A program made the position numbers and the translations under genes. DNA of 64,000 nt, taken from positions 21,620-85,619 of the forward strand of contig SLDY01000035.1 of the NCBI GenBank assembly GCA_007125005.1, read 5' to 3'. The notes beneath the pieces are model-generated. The model did not search any database and was not told where the DNA came from. It saw nothing but the letters and a program-made list of their open reading frames with translations. Positions 1 to 10,609 of the stretch are shown in pieces. How positions within the stretch are numbered: the stretch's first letter is position 1; each line of letters starts with the position of its first letter. The DNA is from Natronohydrobacter sp. Its GTDB lineage: Bacteria > Pseudomonadota > Alphaproteobacteria > Rhodobacterales > Rhodobacteraceae.

Positions 1-1199
1 TCCATCGGGTCACCCTCGACATGCCAGTCGCCATTGCGTGGCACCAGATCGGCATCGTTGCACAGTGACGCAGCCAGGGCGAGCGCGCTCGCATCGGCAT
101 CTCCCGTGATCTTGCCTTCTGGCGCATAACCCTCACCGGCGATCTCGAGCCGCCCTTCGGGCGTTTCCGCCATTGCCACGATCATCTCGTTGCGGGTCAA
201 TGTGCCAGTCTTGTCTGTGCAGATGACAGAGACCGCGCCAACTGTCTCAATGGCAGGAAGTCTGCGCACAATTGCATTGCGCCGCGCCATCGCCTGCACA
301 CCGATGGCGAGAGTGATCGTGAGAACAGCAGGCAGACCTTCGGGGATCGATGAAACCGCCACTGCGACCACTGCCATGAACAGCTCATCCACCTCATATC
401 CGACTATGGCGAGGCCGAACACGAAGAGAAGGGCAGCGATTGTCAGGATGAAAACGCTCAGCCAGCGCGCGAACCGGTCCATTTGGGCGACAAGCGGCGT
501 GGTCAGTTGCTCGACCCCGGCTAGCATGCCGCCGATGCGCCCTATCTCGGTGTCAGCACCTGTCGCAACGACCAGCCCACGCCCTGCGCCCTGTGTTACC
601 AATGTGCCCGACCACATCATCGAGCCACGATCCCCAAGAGCAGCATCCTGCTCGACGGGATTGATGTCTTTCTCAACAGGGACGGATTCGCCTGTCAGGA
701 TTGCTTCCTGCGCTGCCAGACCCCGCGCGGTGAGCAACCTTAGATCGGCTGGAACCTTGTCGCCAGCTTCAAGAAGCACCACATCGCCCGGAACAAGATC
801 GCCGCCATCGACCGTCTCGCGCCGACCGTCACGCACTATGTTCGCGCGCGGGGCGAGCATGTTGCGGATTGCATCCATAGCAGCTTCTGCACGGCCTTCC
901 TGCACGAAACCGATGACCGCATTCAGCACGACCACTGCAAGAATGACGATCGTGTCAATCCAGTGGCCCATCAATGCAGTCACCAGCGCGGCTACAAGAA
1001 GCACATAGATCAGGACATTATGAAACTGCACCAGAAAACGCACCAGCGGGCCGCGACGTGCGGCCTCGGGCAAGCGATTTGGGCCGTGTGCTTTCAGCCG
1101 TCGCGCGGCCTCTTCGGTCGAGAGGCCATCCTTGCTGCTCTCGCAATGCTCCAGAACCTGCGCCGTTTCCTCGGCCCAGGGGTAGAATCTCTTGTTCAT
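1..1199 (-). CDS. Cation-transporting P-type ATPase (P2-like), N-terminal part; runs off the left edge
   Basis: My reverse-strand reading from ATG at 1199 gives MNKRFYPWAEETAQVLEHCESSKDGLSTEEAARRLKAHGPNRLPEA..., with the TGES actuator motif and the DKTGTLT phosphorylation motif; open to the window edge, so absent from the ORF track. Confidence 0.9.
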   Translation of the reverse strand, partial: MNKRFYPWAEETAQVLEHCESSKDGLSTEEAARRLKAHGPNRLPEAARRGPLVRFLVQFHNVLIYVLLVAALVTALMGHWIDTIVILAVVVLNAVIGFVQEGRAEAAMDAIRNMLAPRANIVRDGRRETVDGGDLVPGDVVLLEAGDKVPADLRLLTARGLAAQEAILTGESVPVEKDINPVEQDAALGDRGSMMWSGTLVTQGAGRGLVVATGADTEIGRIGGMLAGVEQLTTPLVAQMDRFARWLSVFILTIAALLFVFGLAIVGYEVDELFMAVVAVAVSSIPEGLPAVLTITLAIGVQAMARRNAIVRRLPAIETVGAVSVICTDKTGTLTRNEMIVAMAETPEGRLEIAGEGYAPEGKITGDADASALALAASLCNDADLVPRNGDWHVEGDPM

Positions 1200-1222
1200 C
1201 GCTTCAGTTCCGTCTGTTCAAC

Positions 1223-1975
1223 TCATTGCGCGGTATAGGCCCCATCGACCAGATGATAACTGCCCGTGATGAAACTTGCGCGATCCGAGAGCAGGAAACA
1301 GGTCAGCGCCGAGACCTCCTCGGACGTTCCAATCCGGCCCATCGGATGCAACCCTGCCAGACCGTCGAGCATTTCCTGACTGAGATTATTGGTCAGAAGC
1401 GGGGTCTGGATGAAAGCCGGACCCACGGAATTGATGCGAATGCCCTTTTGCGCATATTCCATTGCGGCGCTCTTGGTCAGGCCAATCAGAGCGTGTTTGC
1501 TTGCGACATAGGCCGCCGAATTGGCAAAACCTACAGAACCAAGGATCGAGGCCATATTGACAATCGCACCGCCACCTGCGCGCTCCATGGCCGGGATCTG
1601 ATAGCGCAGCCCGTAGAATACCCCATTCAGGTTTACATTTATCACCTGCTGCCAGGCCTCCAGCGGATACTCGCCCGTCGGGGCTTGTGCGCCCCCGATG
1701 CCGGCGTTGTTCACCGCCAGATGGAGTGCGCCTGTCTCTGCCTCTGCAAAGGCCACAAGGGCTTCCATATCCTCGGGCTGGGCAACATCCCCGGCGAAGG
1801 CCGCAGCCTTGCCGCCGCGGTCAAGAATTGTCGCGACCGGCCCTGCACAGGCTGCTGCATCAAGATCCGATACCACGACAAAGGCCCCGCTTGCGGCAAG
1901 TTCCAGCGCAATTGCCTCGCCGATCCCGGATGCAGCCCCGGTCACGATGGCAGTTTTCCCAGTGAAGTCGAACAT
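1223..1975 (-). CDS. SDR family NAD(P)-dependent oxidoreductase
   Basis: TGAASGIGEAIA Rossmann motif, NNAG, YVASKHA catalytic motif; start chosen at MFDFTGK. Confidence 0.9.
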   Translation of the reverse strand: MFDFTGKTAIVTGAASGIGEAIALELAASGAFVVVSDLDAAACAGPVATILDRGGKAAAFAGDVAQPEDMEALVAFAEAETGALHLAVNNAGIGGAQAPTGEYPLEAWQQVINVNLNGVFYGLRYQIPAMERAGGGAIVNMASILGSVGFANSAAYVASKHALIGLTKSAAMEYAQKGIRINSVGPAFIQTPLLTNNLSQEMLDGLAGLHPMGRIGTSEEVSALTCFLLSDRASFITGSYHLVDGAYTAQ

Positions 1976-2097
1976 GTTTCGTCCCCTTTGGTCAGAATTC
2001 AACAGCGCACGGCCAATCGGCCACGCGTCGGGGGTACTATGTCAGGCAGGGAATGCGATGTCTTTGCGCTCGCGCAAATGTGTCGCGGAAGCGTAAG

Positions 2098-2127
2098 GTC
2101 TGCGCCCGCTGGAATGCGGGCGCAGAC
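2098..2127. terminator. Strong inverted repeat downstream of cysNC
   Basis: gtctgcgcccgc-tggaat-gcgggcgcagac, 12-bp perfect stem just after the cysNC stop; no clear T tract. Confidence 0.65.
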
Positions 2128-2134
2128 AAGAGGG

Positions 2135-4033
2135 TCAAGGGATCAGCTTTTCGATGATCAGATCAGCGGCCTCTTCTGCGCTCATCTTGGTCGTGTCGAT
2201 GCGGATATGTGGCGCTTCGGGGGGCTCATAGGGTGAATCAATCCCGGTGAAGTTCTTAAGTTGTCCGGCGCGGGCTTTCGCATAAAGCCCCTTAACGTCG
2301 CGCTTTTCGGCCTCTTCCAGGGGCGTATCGATAAAGATTTCGATAAATTCGCCCGGCGGCAGCATAGAGCGCACCATCTCGCGTTCCGAACGGAAGGGCG
2401 AGATGAAGGCCGTGATCACGATCAATCCGGCTTCGGTCATCAGCTTTGCCACTTCGCCTACGCGGCGGATGTTTTCCACCCGGTCGGAATCGGTGAAGCC
2501 CAGATCCTTGTTCAGCCCATGGCGCACATTGTCACCATCGAGCAGGAAGGTGTGCCGGTTCATCCGCGCAAGTTTCTTCTCGACGATATTGGCGATGGTG
2601 GATTTGCCCGAGCCTGAAAGCCCAGTCATCCACAGCACCATCGGCTTCTGATTCTTCATCGCCGCGTGATGCTCGCGCGAGATGTCGGTCGCCTGCCAAT
2701 GGATGTTTTGCGCGCGCCGCAGCGCGAAATGGATAAGCCCTGCGCCAACTGTGCGATTGGTCATCTTGTCGATCAGGATGAACCCGCCCAGATCGCGGCT
2801 TTCGTCATAACCTCCGAAGGGAATGTCGCGATCCGTGGTGATGTTGGCAACACCTATGGCATTGAGGTCTAGGGTCTTGGCGGCCAGATGCTCCATCGTG
2901 TTGACATTGACCTGATATTTCGGATGCGCAACGCTGGCAGTGACGGTTTGCGGCCCGATCTTCAGCCAATAGGCGCGGCCCGGAACCAGTTCGTCCTCAT
3001 CCATCCAGATTACGGTTGCCTCGAACTGATCCGCGACTTCCACAGGGCTTTTCGAAGCAGTGATGATCTGTCCGCGCGAGCAGTCAATCTCATCTGCGAA
3101 ACAGAGCGTCACGGCCTGCCCCGCGACCGCGACCTCAAGATCGCCATCCAGCGTCACGATCCGCGAAATGGTCGAGGTCTTGCCCGAAGGCAGCACGCGG
3201 ATTTCATCGCCCATGCGGATCTGACCCGAAGCAATCGTGCCTGCAAAGCCCCGGAAATCGAGATTGGGCCGATTGACCCACTGCACCTGCATACGGAAAG
3301 GCTTGAGTTGATCGGCGGTCTGGTCAAGCTCCACGGTTTCCAGATGATCAAGCAGCACTGGCCCGTCATACCATGGTGTGGCCTGGCTGCGGCTGGTGAT
3401 GTTGTCGCCTGCAAGGCCGGAAATCGGGATGGGCGTGAAATCAAGGATTCCGATGCTCTCCGCGAAAGAGCGGTAATCCGCCACGATCTTTTTGAAAACG
3501 GCCTCGTCGTAATCGACCAGATCCATCTTGTTCACGGCGAGAACCAGATGGCGGATACCGATCAGATGCGCCAGATAGCTGTGCCTCCGGGTCTGCGTCA
3601 GCACGCCTTTGCGCGCATCGATCAGGATCACGGCCAGATCGGCAGTCGAAGCACCCGTGACCATGTTGCGGGTGTATTGTTCATGGCCCGGTGTATCGGC
3701 GACGATGAATTTGCGTTTCTCGGTAGCGAAGAAGCGATAGGCCACATCGATGGTGATGCCCTGCTCGCGTTCGGCCGCCAGCCCATCGACCAGCAGCGCG
3801 AAATCGATAGCTTCGCCCTGCGTGCCCACACGCTTGCTGTCGGCCTCGAGCGTAGCGAGTTGATCCTCGAAAATCATCTTGCTGTCATAGAGCAGCCGCC
3901 CGATCAATGTGGATTTGCCATCATCAACCGAGCCGCAAGTGATGAAACGCAGCATGGTCTTGTGCTGATGGGTCTCGAGATAAGTGTCGATATCTTCGGC
4001 GATCAGCGCGTCGGTCTTGTAAATCTCGTTCAT
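2135..4033 (-). CDS. cysNC: Bifunctional sulfate adenylyltransferase subunit 1 / adenylylsulfate kinase (CysN-CysC fusion)
   Basis: GTPase motifs GSVDDGKSTLIGRLL, DTPGHEQY and NKMD, followed by the C-terminal APS kinase P-loop GLSGSGKSTIAN. Confidence 0.95.
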   Translation of the reverse strand: MNEIYKTDALIAEDIDTYLETHQHKTMLRFITCGSVDDGKSTLIGRLLYDSKMIFEDQLATLEADSKRVGTQGEAIDFALLVDGLAAEREQGITIDVAYRFFATEKRKFIVADTPGHEQYTRNMVTGASTADLAVILIDARKGVLTQTRRHSYLAHLIGIRHLVLAVNKMDLVDYDEAVFKKIVADYRSFAESIGILDFTPIPISGLAGDNITSRSQATPWYDGPVLLDHLETVELDQTADQLKPFRMQVQWVNRPNLDFRGFAGTIASGQIRMGDEIRVLPSGKTSTISRIVTLDGDLEVAVAGQAVTLCFADEIDCSRGQIITASKSPVEVADQFEATVIWMDEDELVPGRAYWLKIGPQTVTASVAHPKYQVNVNTMEHLAAKTLDLNAIGVANITTDRDIPFGGYDESRDLGGFILIDKMTNRTVGAGLIHFALRRAQNIHWQATDISREHHAAMKNQKPMVLWMTGLSGSGKSTIANIVEKKLARMNRHTFLLDGDNVRHGLNKDLGFTDSDRVENIRRVGEVAKLMTEAGLIVITAFISPFRSEREMVRSMLPPGEFIEIFIDTPLEEAEKRDVKGLYAKARAGQLKNFTGIDSPYEPPEAPHIRIDTTKMSAEEAADLIIEKLIP

Positions 4034-4935
4034 CAGAAATAGCCCTCTTGCTTCTTTTTCTCCATCGACGCTGCCTGATCATGGTCAATCGCCCGGCCCT
4101 GGCGCTCGGATGTAGTGGTCAGCAGCATCTCCTGAATGATCTCGGGCAGGGTCTGCGCGCGGCTCTCCACGGCGCCTGTGAGCGGGTAACAGCCCAGCGT
4201 GCGGAACCGGACCGAGCGCATGACGGGTTTTTCGCCATTGAGCGGGAAGCGGTCGTCATCGACCATCAAGAGCAGCCCGTCACGCTTTACCGTCGGGCGC
4301 TCAGCGGCATAGTAAAGCGGGACGATCTCGATATTTTCGAGATGGATGTATTGCCAGATATCCAGTTCCGTCCAGTTCGACAGCGGAAAGACGCGCATCG
4401 ACTCGCCCTTGTTCTTGCGCGCATTGTAGGTCCGCCAGAGTTCCGGGCGCTGGTTTTTGGGATCCCAGCGATGGCTGGCCGTGCGGAAGCTGAAGATGCG
4501 TTCTTTGGCACGACTTTTCTCTTCATCGCGCCGTGCGCCGCCAAAGGCTGCATCAAACCCATGCAGGTCGAGCGCCTGCTTTAGCCCTTCGGTCTTCCAC
4601 ATATCTGTATGCAGGCTGCCATGATCGAAGGGATTGATACCCGCCCGCAACGCCTCGGGGTTCTGGTGAACGATTAGTTGCATACCAGCTTTCCGCGCAG
4701 CGCGGTCACGCAGAGCATACATGTCGCGGAATTTCCATGTTGTATCAACATGCAGGAGCGGGAAGGGGGGCGGTGATGGATAGAAAGCTTTTTTGGCCAG
4801 ATGCAGCATCACCGCGCTGTCTTTGCCCACTGAATAGAGCATGACTGGTTTCTCGGCCTCGGAAACGACCTCGCGCATGATGTGGATCGCCTCGGCCTCA
4901 AGCCGCTGCAAATGGGTCAGAGTCATGATGGACAT
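4033..4935 (-). CDS. cysD: Sulfate adenylyltransferase subunit 2
   Basis: [15 protein letters not shown]-loop motif, [17 protein letters not shown]; stop overlaps the cysNC start; start chosen at [23 protein letters not shown]. Confidence 0.95.
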   Translation of the reverse strand: MSIMTLTHLQRLEAEAIHIMREVVSEAEKPVMLYSVGKDSAVMLHLAKKAFYPSPPPFPLLHVDTTWKFRDMYALRDRAARKAGMQLIVHQNPEALRAGINPFDHGSLHTDMWKTEGLKQALDLHGFDAAFGGARRDEEKSRAKERIFSFRTASHRWDPKNQRPELWRTYNARKNKGESMRVFPLSNWTELDIWQYIHLENIEIVPLYYAAERPTVKRDGLLLMVDDDRFPLNGEKPVMRSVRFRTLGCYPLTGAVESRAQTLPEIIQEMLLTTTSERQGRAIDHDQAASMEKKKQEGYF

Positions 4936-5026
4936 TATCGCGCACCTCGGAATGAAAACATTTGGCTCTGCGATAAAGCTGATATAAGTTAGCCGCACCT
5001 CCCATTTGGGGGGGTAGGTTCAAAGA

Positions 5027-5938
5027 ATGATTACACCACAGGATTCGACCATTCTTTTGGCAATTGCGGAGGCCAGTGCCAGAGGCGGCAGCTGGTCAAT
5101 GATGTTGCAGTCCCTGTGTGAATATCTGCGGGCGGATCATGCGACACTGTATTTCGCGGATCAGGGATGGACCCCGGAAGGCGCTGCCGAACATCCCTTA
5201 CCGCCAGCGCTTGCAGGTTTGCGCTTGGGGAGGGTCTATACCGGAGAGGAGTTGGCGGAGCGCCTCTTCGCACTTGATGATCTGCCGCAGGCCAAAGATC
5301 AGCGCGCGATTGGTATACGCTCGGCCCATGGCGCGGGCTGGCTTATCCTTGCACGCGCGCGCGAGTTATTTCGCGCCTCAGACAGCGCCGCGCTGGCTGC
5401 CCTTGTGCCGCATCTGGCGCATGCCTTTGCAATGGCAGCGCAGGTACGTGCCCAAACGGAATGTGCTGCTCAGGCAGAGGCCGTGATGCGCAGGCTTGGT
5501 ATCGGAGCTTTGCGCTGGGACAAAACCGACAGGATTGTAAGTAGTGATCCGGTCTCGCAAGACATTCTCGCAGCATTACCGGCCCATGCCAAACTTCCTT
5601 CCCCGGAAGCTGGCAGGCCATTTCACCAGATTACCCAGGGCGTTGAGCTCTTGGTGCAGACCGAGATGGATGGTGCATCCAAAGGTTTGTTGCGGATGAA
5701 CAGGCAGACCCTTCCGAGTGCAGAGCTTATCGCTCAGGCGCTTGAGTTAACCCTCGCGGAAGCACGTCTCGCACGTGCTTTGGGGCAGGGTGACAATCTG
5801 CGCGAGGCTGCGATGCGCCTCAATCTGACAATCGAGACTGCGCGCTACTACTCCAAACAGATCTTTGCCAAGACCGGTTTGCGTGGTCAGCCTGATCTGA
5901 TCCGCAGGCTTTGGTCAGGGGTTCTTGTCTTGGCTTGA
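5027..5938 (+). CDS. LuxR-type HTH transcriptional regulator
   Basis: C-terminal LuxR-like HTH (LREAAMRLNLTIETARYYSKQIFAKTGLRGQPDLIRRL); N-terminal domain not recognised; divergent from cysD. Confidence 0.75.
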   Translation: MITPQDSTILLAIAEASARGGSWSMMLQSLCEYLRADHATLYFADQGWTPEGAAEHPLPPALAGLRLGRVYTGEELAERLFALDDLPQAKDQRAIGIRSAHGAGWLILARARELFRASDSAALAALVPHLAHAFAMAAQVRAQTECAAQAEAVMRRLGIGALRWDKTDRIVSSDPVSQDILAALPAHAKLPSPEAGRPFHQITQGVELLVQTEMDGASKGLLRMNRQTLPSAELIAQALELTLAEARLARALGQGDNLREAAMRLNLTIETARYYSKQIFAKTGLRGQPDLIRRLWSGVLVLA

Positions 5939-5944
5939 GCAGGG

Positions 5945-6553
5945 TTACTTATCACGCCCGAAACGTGCCTCAGTTCCTGATATCAGCCTGCTTATATTGT
6001 CACGATGTTTGTAGAACACCATCGCTGCCATGGCCAGAAACAGAGCGATCATGCTGTTATATCCAAGCAAGAATGCCAGCACAGGGGTGAGCGCCATTGC
6101 AACAAGGGCCGAGAGTGAGGAATAGCGCGTCAGTTTGAAAATAGTCAGCCACACTGCGCAAACAACAAGACCTACCGGCCACGCCAATACAAGCGTCGTT
6201 CCGATAAAGGTCGCAACCCCCTTGCCCCCGCGAAATTTCAGGTAGATGGGGTAAAGATGCCCGATGAAAGCCATCAATGCGGCAATCTGAGCCGCGCCCT
6301 CGCCGATGGCTGCCCAGGCAACTAGCGCCGCAATCGCGCCTTTGCCTGCATCGAGCAAGAATGTCAGAACTCCCGCAAGTTTGTTGCCGGTGCGCATTAC
6401 ATTGGTCGCGCCGATATTACCCGAACCCATCTTGCGCAGATCGCCCAACCCCATGAGCCGCGCCATGACCATACCGAAAGGGATTGCGCCGATAAGATAC
6501 GATACCAAGCCCACCAGCGCGAGAAGCCAGAGCGGAGTGATCAGTTCAGGCAT
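5945..6553 (-). CDS. plsY: Glycerol-3-phosphate acyltransferase
   Basis: SYLIGAIPFG, GSGNIGATNVMRTGN, KFRGGKGVATFIG; start at MPELITPLW. Confidence 0.93.
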   Translation of the reverse strand: MPELITPLWLLALVGLVSYLIGAIPFGMVMARLMGLGDLRKMGSGNIGATNVMRTGNKLAGVLTFLLDAGKGAIAALVAWAAIGEGAAQIAALMAFIGHLYPIYLKFRGGKGVATFIGTTLVLAWPVGLVVCAVWLTIFKLTRYSSLSALVAMALTPVLAFLLGYNSMIALFLAMAAMVFYKHRDNISRLISGTEARFGRDK

Positions 6554-7826
6554 CTGCCTGCTCCCGCGCATGCACGCACTGGCCTGCCACATATGTTGCC
6601 AGAACCCGCCCCTGCATTCGCGCCTCATCGAAGGGCGTATTCTTGGATTTCGATTGCAGCTTGAAGCGATCAAGGATGAAGGGCGCATCGGGATCAAAGA
6701 GCACCAGATCTGCGGGTGCGCCGACCGCCAGTCTCCCGGCTGTCAGCCCAAGGCGCCGGGCCGGATTGAGCGAGAGCGCGCGCCATACCAAGGGCAGGCT
6801 GAGGCCTTCTGAGTGATGAAGGCGCATCGCGGCGGGCAGGAGCGTTTCGAGCCCCACAGCACCCGCCGCGGCTTCCTCGAAGGGCAGACGTTTTGATTCT
6901 TCGTCCTGCGGCGTGTGCATCGAGCAGATCACGTCTATGATCCCCTCGGCCACAGCTTGCACCAGAGCACGCCGGTCATCCTCGCTGCGCAGGGGCGGCG
7001 TGAACTTGAAGAAGGTGCGGTAATCCCCAACATCAAACTCATTGAGTGTGAGATGATGGATCGAGATCCCGGCACTGACATCGAGCCCATTGTTCTTGGC
7101 GCGCATCAGTGCTGGCAGGCTACGCGCTGTCGTGATCTGGTCAGCGTGGTAGCGCACTCCTGTCATCTCGACGAGGCCCATGTCACGGTCCAGCCCCATC
7201 CGCTCGGCCATGGGAGAGACTGCCGGAAGGCCCTTGAGCGATGCGAATTTGCCGCTGCTGGCGCAGGCCCCGGCAGACAGCCCGGCATCCTGCGGATGCC
7301 CGATGATGAGCGCACCCATACCGCGCGCATAGCTCATGCAACGGCCCAGCAGTTTGGTGTCGCTCACGACCCGGTCACCATCCGTAAAGGCCACAGCACC
7401 CGCATCGAGCAGAAACCCGATCTCCGCCATCTCGCGCCCCGCGCGCCCGCGCGTTAGCGCGGCCATGGCGCGGATATGGACCGGGGTGCGCGCCTGAGCG
7501 CGGCGCGTGACATATTCCAGCACTTCTGGCGTGTCTATGGCAGGATCAGTGTCTGGGCGCATCACGATGGTGGAAACACCACCGCGTGCCGCCGCGAGCC
7601 CTGCAGTTCGCAGGCTTTCCTTGTGTTGTGCACCCGGCTCACCCACCTGCACGCCCATATCGACAATGCCCGGTGCGAGGCATTTGCCGTGGCAGTCCAC
7701 TGCCTCGGCATCCTCGGGGCAGGGGCCATCGCGTTCCACGATCTGCCCATCTCTGATCAGAAGCGTGCCGATCTCGTCGGTTCCGGTTTCCGGGTCAATC
7801 AGGCGAGCATTATGGAACCAGAGCAT
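6546..7826 (-). CDS. pyrC: Dihydroorotase
   Basis: Amidohydrolase fold: APGIVDMGVQVGEPGAQHKESLRTAGLAAARGGVSTIVMRPDT, ICSMHTPQDEESKRLPFEEAAAGAVGLETLLP. Confidence 0.88.
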   Translation of the reverse strand: MLWFHNARLIDPETGTDEIGTLLIRDGQIVERDGPCPEDAEAVDCHGKCLAPGIVDMGVQVGEPGAQHKESLRTAGLAAARGGVSTIVMRPDTDPAIDTPEVLEYVTRRAQARTPVHIRAMAALTRGRAGREMAEIGFLLDAGAVAFTDGDRVVSDTKLLGRCMSYARGMGALIIGHPQDAGLSAGACASSGKFASLKGLPAVSPMAERMGLDRDMGLVEMTGVRYHADQITTARSLPALMRAKNNGLDVSAGISIHHLTLNEFDVGDYRTFFKFTPPLRSEDDRRALVQAVAEGIIDVICSMHTPQDEESKRLPFEEAAAGAVGLETLLPAAMRLHHSEGLSLPLVWRALSLNPARRLGLTAGRLAVGAPADLVLFDPDAPFILDRFKLQSKSKNTPFDEARMQGRVLATYVAGQCVHAREQADA

Positions 7827-8281
7827 CAGATCCTCCGAGGGCTTGCGATGGTATCGCGGATCAGTCGGGCCACGCCCGCTGGGTCGATCAGATGTTGCAG
7901 ATAGACCCGCTGGCCCACTCCCTGCACCAGAACCCCCGTCAGCCAGACCTGCAGACGGGTGATCCCTTCAATCGCGATGGCATTTTCATTGTCCCCGATG
8001 AGCCGGCGAGAGGTCAGCACATAGATCGGCCCTGGCGACAGGATGCGCTGAGCCAGAAGCGGGCCGACCATCAGCGCGAAGGTCACGAGCATTCCTGTTC
8101 CGATGCCCTGCAAGGGACGCCCGAGCGCCATGTCGAGCCCGATAAGAAAAACCAGAACCACGATCAGCGATGCGACACCGATCAGTGCCGCGCCCAGTAG
8201 CTTCACCTCGAAATCGGGGCGGATCACGGCGACGATCTCTTCGCCGCGTTCGAGCTTAACATGGGCAGGCAGATGCTCCAT
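7826..8281 (-). CDS. Small membrane protein with bacterial PH-like domain
   Basis: Two hydrophobic segments followed by YVLTSRRLIGDNENAIAIEGITRLQV (bPH-like TxRRLI pattern); ATG overlaps the pyrC region. Confidence 0.55.
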   Translation of the reverse strand: MEHLPAHVKLERGEEIVAVIRPDFEVKLLGAALIGVASLIVVLVFLIGLDMALGRPLQGIGTGMLVTFALMVGPLLAQRILSPGPIYVLTSRRLIGDNENAIAIEGITRLQVWLTGVLVQGVGQRVYLQHLIDPAGVARLIRDTIASPRRI

Positions 8282-8283
8282 GC

Positions 8284-8754
8284 TCAGCCACCCTTGCGCT
8301 TGGCGCGTTTTTCGCGCGCGGCGTCTATCTCGGCCACGATGGCCTCGGCATCCGCTACATGCTTGATCAGATGCTTGTCACCACCCTTTGTCACGAGCTG
8401 GATATCGCCAAAGAGGCGGCGGACCGTCTCAAGCTCCAGAAGGTAAGCCTGCCGGCCTCCGGGGCCAACAAGCCGCGTGTTGCTCAGCACCCAATAAAAC
8501 TTCATCTGCTCCGAATAAAGCCACAGCCCCCGCACGATCAGCGCCAGCACCGCGCCCAAAGAGCCGATCAGCACATGATCAGATCCGATCAGCGCCAGCA
8601 CCATGCCAACCACACCCATGCCCAGCAGGGCCATCGCGGTATGATCGCGGATATAGGTCGCGCGGTCGGAGCGGATCTCGCGCAGCCGCTTTTCACCCGG
8701 TTCGGGTTCGAAAACGGTATCGCCAAGGCTGCTCTCGCGGATCTCTTCACCCAT
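8284..8754 (-). CDS. Small membrane protein with PH-like domain
   Basis: [31 protein letters not shown]..., two hydrophobic segments, then [12 protein letters not shown] (similar layout to its neighbour); overlaps the pyrB stop. Confidence 0.55.
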   Translation of the reverse strand: MGEEIRESSLGDTVFEPEPGEKRLREIRSDRATYIRDHTAMALLGMGVVGMVLALIGSDHVLIGSLGAVLALIVRGLWLYSEQMKFYWVLSNTRLVGPGGRQAYLLELETVRRLFGDIQLVTKGGDKHLIKHVADAEAIVAEIDAAREKRAKRKGG

Positions 8755-9715
8755 TGGCGGCCTCGCGCAATCGGGCACGTTCGCGCGCGCGGCGCAGATT
8801 GCGCGCCAGCAGATCCATAGCGGCCATGCGCACGGCCACCCCCATCTCCACCTGTTCCTGAATGACCGAGCGGTTGATGTCATCGGCAATCGCACTGTCA
8901 ATCTCGACCCCGCGATTCATCGGCCCCGGATGCATCACGATGGCGTCTTCCTTCGCATGGGCGAGCTTTTCGGCATCAAGTCCGTAGCGGTGGAAATATT
9001 CGCGCTCCGAAGGCACGAACCCGCCATCCATCCGCTCACGCTGCAACCTCAGCATCATTACTACATCCGCGCCTTCGAGCCCGGCGCGCATGTCATCAAA
9101 AACCTCAACGCCGAATTCTTCCACACCTTTCGGCATCAGCGTGGGCGGGGCGATCAGGCGGATGCGGTTCTCCATCTTGCCCAGCAGGATGAGATTCGAT
9201 CGCGCGACGCGACTATGCGCAATGTCACCACAGATCGCCACCACCAGCCGGTGCAGACGCCCTTTCTTGCGGCGGATTGTCAGCGCATCGAGCAATGCCT
9301 GCGTGGGATGCTCGTGCTTGCCGTCTCCAGCATTCAGCACCGCGCAATTCACCTTCTCGGCCAGCAGATTGACCGCGCCCGAACTGCCATGGCGCACTAC
9401 CAGAAGATCGGGGTGCATCGCATTCAGCGTCAGCGCCGTGTCGATCAGCGTCTCGCCCTTCTTGAGGCTTGAATGCGCCATCGACATATTCATCACATCC
9501 GCACCCAACCTTTTGCCGGCCAACTCGAAACTTGCCTGCGTTCGGGTCGAGGATTCGAAGAACATATTGATCTGCGTCATGCCTTCCAGCACGGTCGCGT
9601 GTTTCTCGCTGGAGCGATTCAGCGCGACGTATTCTTCCGCCAGATCGAGAACAGTTGTGATCTCGGCGGGTTTGAGGGGCTCTATCCCCAAGAGATGATT
9701 TTGAGAAAACTCCAT
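8747..9715 (-). CDS. pyrB: Aspartate carbamoyltransferase catalytic subunit
   Basis: [45 protein letters not shown]; start at [14 protein letters not shown] (track ORF is over-extended). Confidence 0.96.
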   Translation of the reverse strand: MEFSQNHLLGIEPLKPAEITTVLDLAEEYVALNRSSEKHATVLEGMTQINMFFESSTRTQASFELAGKRLGADVMNMSMAHSSLKKGETLIDTALTLNAMHPDLLVVRHGSSGAVNLLAEKVNCAVLNAGDGKHEHPTQALLDALTIRRKKGRLHRLVVAICGDIAHSRVARSNLILLGKMENRIRLIAPPTLMPKGVEEFGVEVFDDMRAGLEGADVVMMLRLQRERMDGGFVPSEREYFHRYGLDAEKLAHAKEDAIVMHPGPMNRGVEIDSAIADDINRSVIQEQVEMGVAVRMAAMDLLARNLRRARERARLREAANG

Positions 9716-9811
9716 TCGCCCCCGCAATCTGGCCCCGCTCCTTATAGAAACCGCACTCCGCGACGACAAGGCCGCTTTACCCGGCATCGCACGGCGTTTA
9801 CGCTTTGCTGC

Positions 9812-10609
9812 ATGAGTGGAGCCGCGCATTGGGAAACAGATTGGTACATGGCCCGCGCCTGCCTTGAATGGCAGGTCGAAATGGGAGTGGATGAGGCCAT
9901 CTGCGATGTGCCTGTCAATCGCTATGCGCTGCAACCTGCACCGCCGAAACCTGTGCCCATCCCCGCTGCGCCATCTGCGCCAGCTATCGTTGGCGCGCCG
10001 GATCCCGTCTCGGAGGCTCATGTCGCGGCAGCATCGGCCACGGATCTCGCGGCGCTTGAGGCCGCGCTTGCCGCCTATCCACATTGCGACTTGCGCCTTG
10101 GTGCGCGTAATCTTGTCTTCTCCGATGGGCGCCCGGAAGCGCGCGTCATGATCATCGGCGAAGCTCCCGGCCGCGAGGAGGATTTGCAGGGCAAGCCCTT
10201 CGTCGGTGAGGCGGGCCAGCTTTTGGATCGGATGTTCGCCGCCATCACCATGCAGCGCGACCATCCGAATCCGGGCCGCGCGCTTTACATCACCAATATC
10301 CTGCCCTGGCGCCCACCGCAAAACCGTGACCCAAGCGCAGAAGAGCGCGCAATGTTCCGCCCCTTCGTGCTGCGCCATATCGAACTGGCCGATCCTGATC
10401 TTGTGGTGCTGATGGGCCGTATCTCCTCTGCGACCCTGCTTGAGACAAGCGAAGGCATCACCCGTATTCGTGGTAAATGGCACGAACTTGCCGGGCGGCC
10501 TGCGCTGCCGATGCTGCACCCTGCCTATCTGTTGCGCAACCCTGCCGCCAAGCGCGAGGCATGGGCCGACCTTCTGGAACTGCAAGCAAAGCTGAGAACC
10601 CTGCCATGA
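9812..10609 (+). CDS. Uracil-DNA glycosylase (family 4/5-like)
   Basis: [60 protein letters not shown]. Confidence 0.92.
   Translation: MSGAAHWETDWYMARACLEWQVEMGVDEAICDVPVNRYALQPAPPKPVPIPAAPSAPAIVGAPDPVSEAHVAAASATDLAALEAALAAYPHCDLRLGARNLVFSDGRPEARVMIIGEAPGREEDLQGKPFVGEAGQLLDRMFAAITMQRDHPNPGRALYITNILPWRPPQNRDPSAEERAMFRPFVLRHIELADPDLVVLMGRISSATLLETSEGITRIRGKWHELAGRPALPMLHPAYLLRNPAAKREAWADLLELQAKLRTLP

Noticed and set aside
974-2236. 420-aa + strand ORF and 272-aa + strand ORF (190-1008)
   Set aside because: Antisense shadow ORFs over the P-type ATPase and SDR genes; low-complexity Arg/Ser/Pro-rich composition typical of GC-rich shadow frames.
2888-4042. 384-aa + strand ORF
   Set aside because: Antisense to the unambiguous cysNC gene; no recognisable motif.
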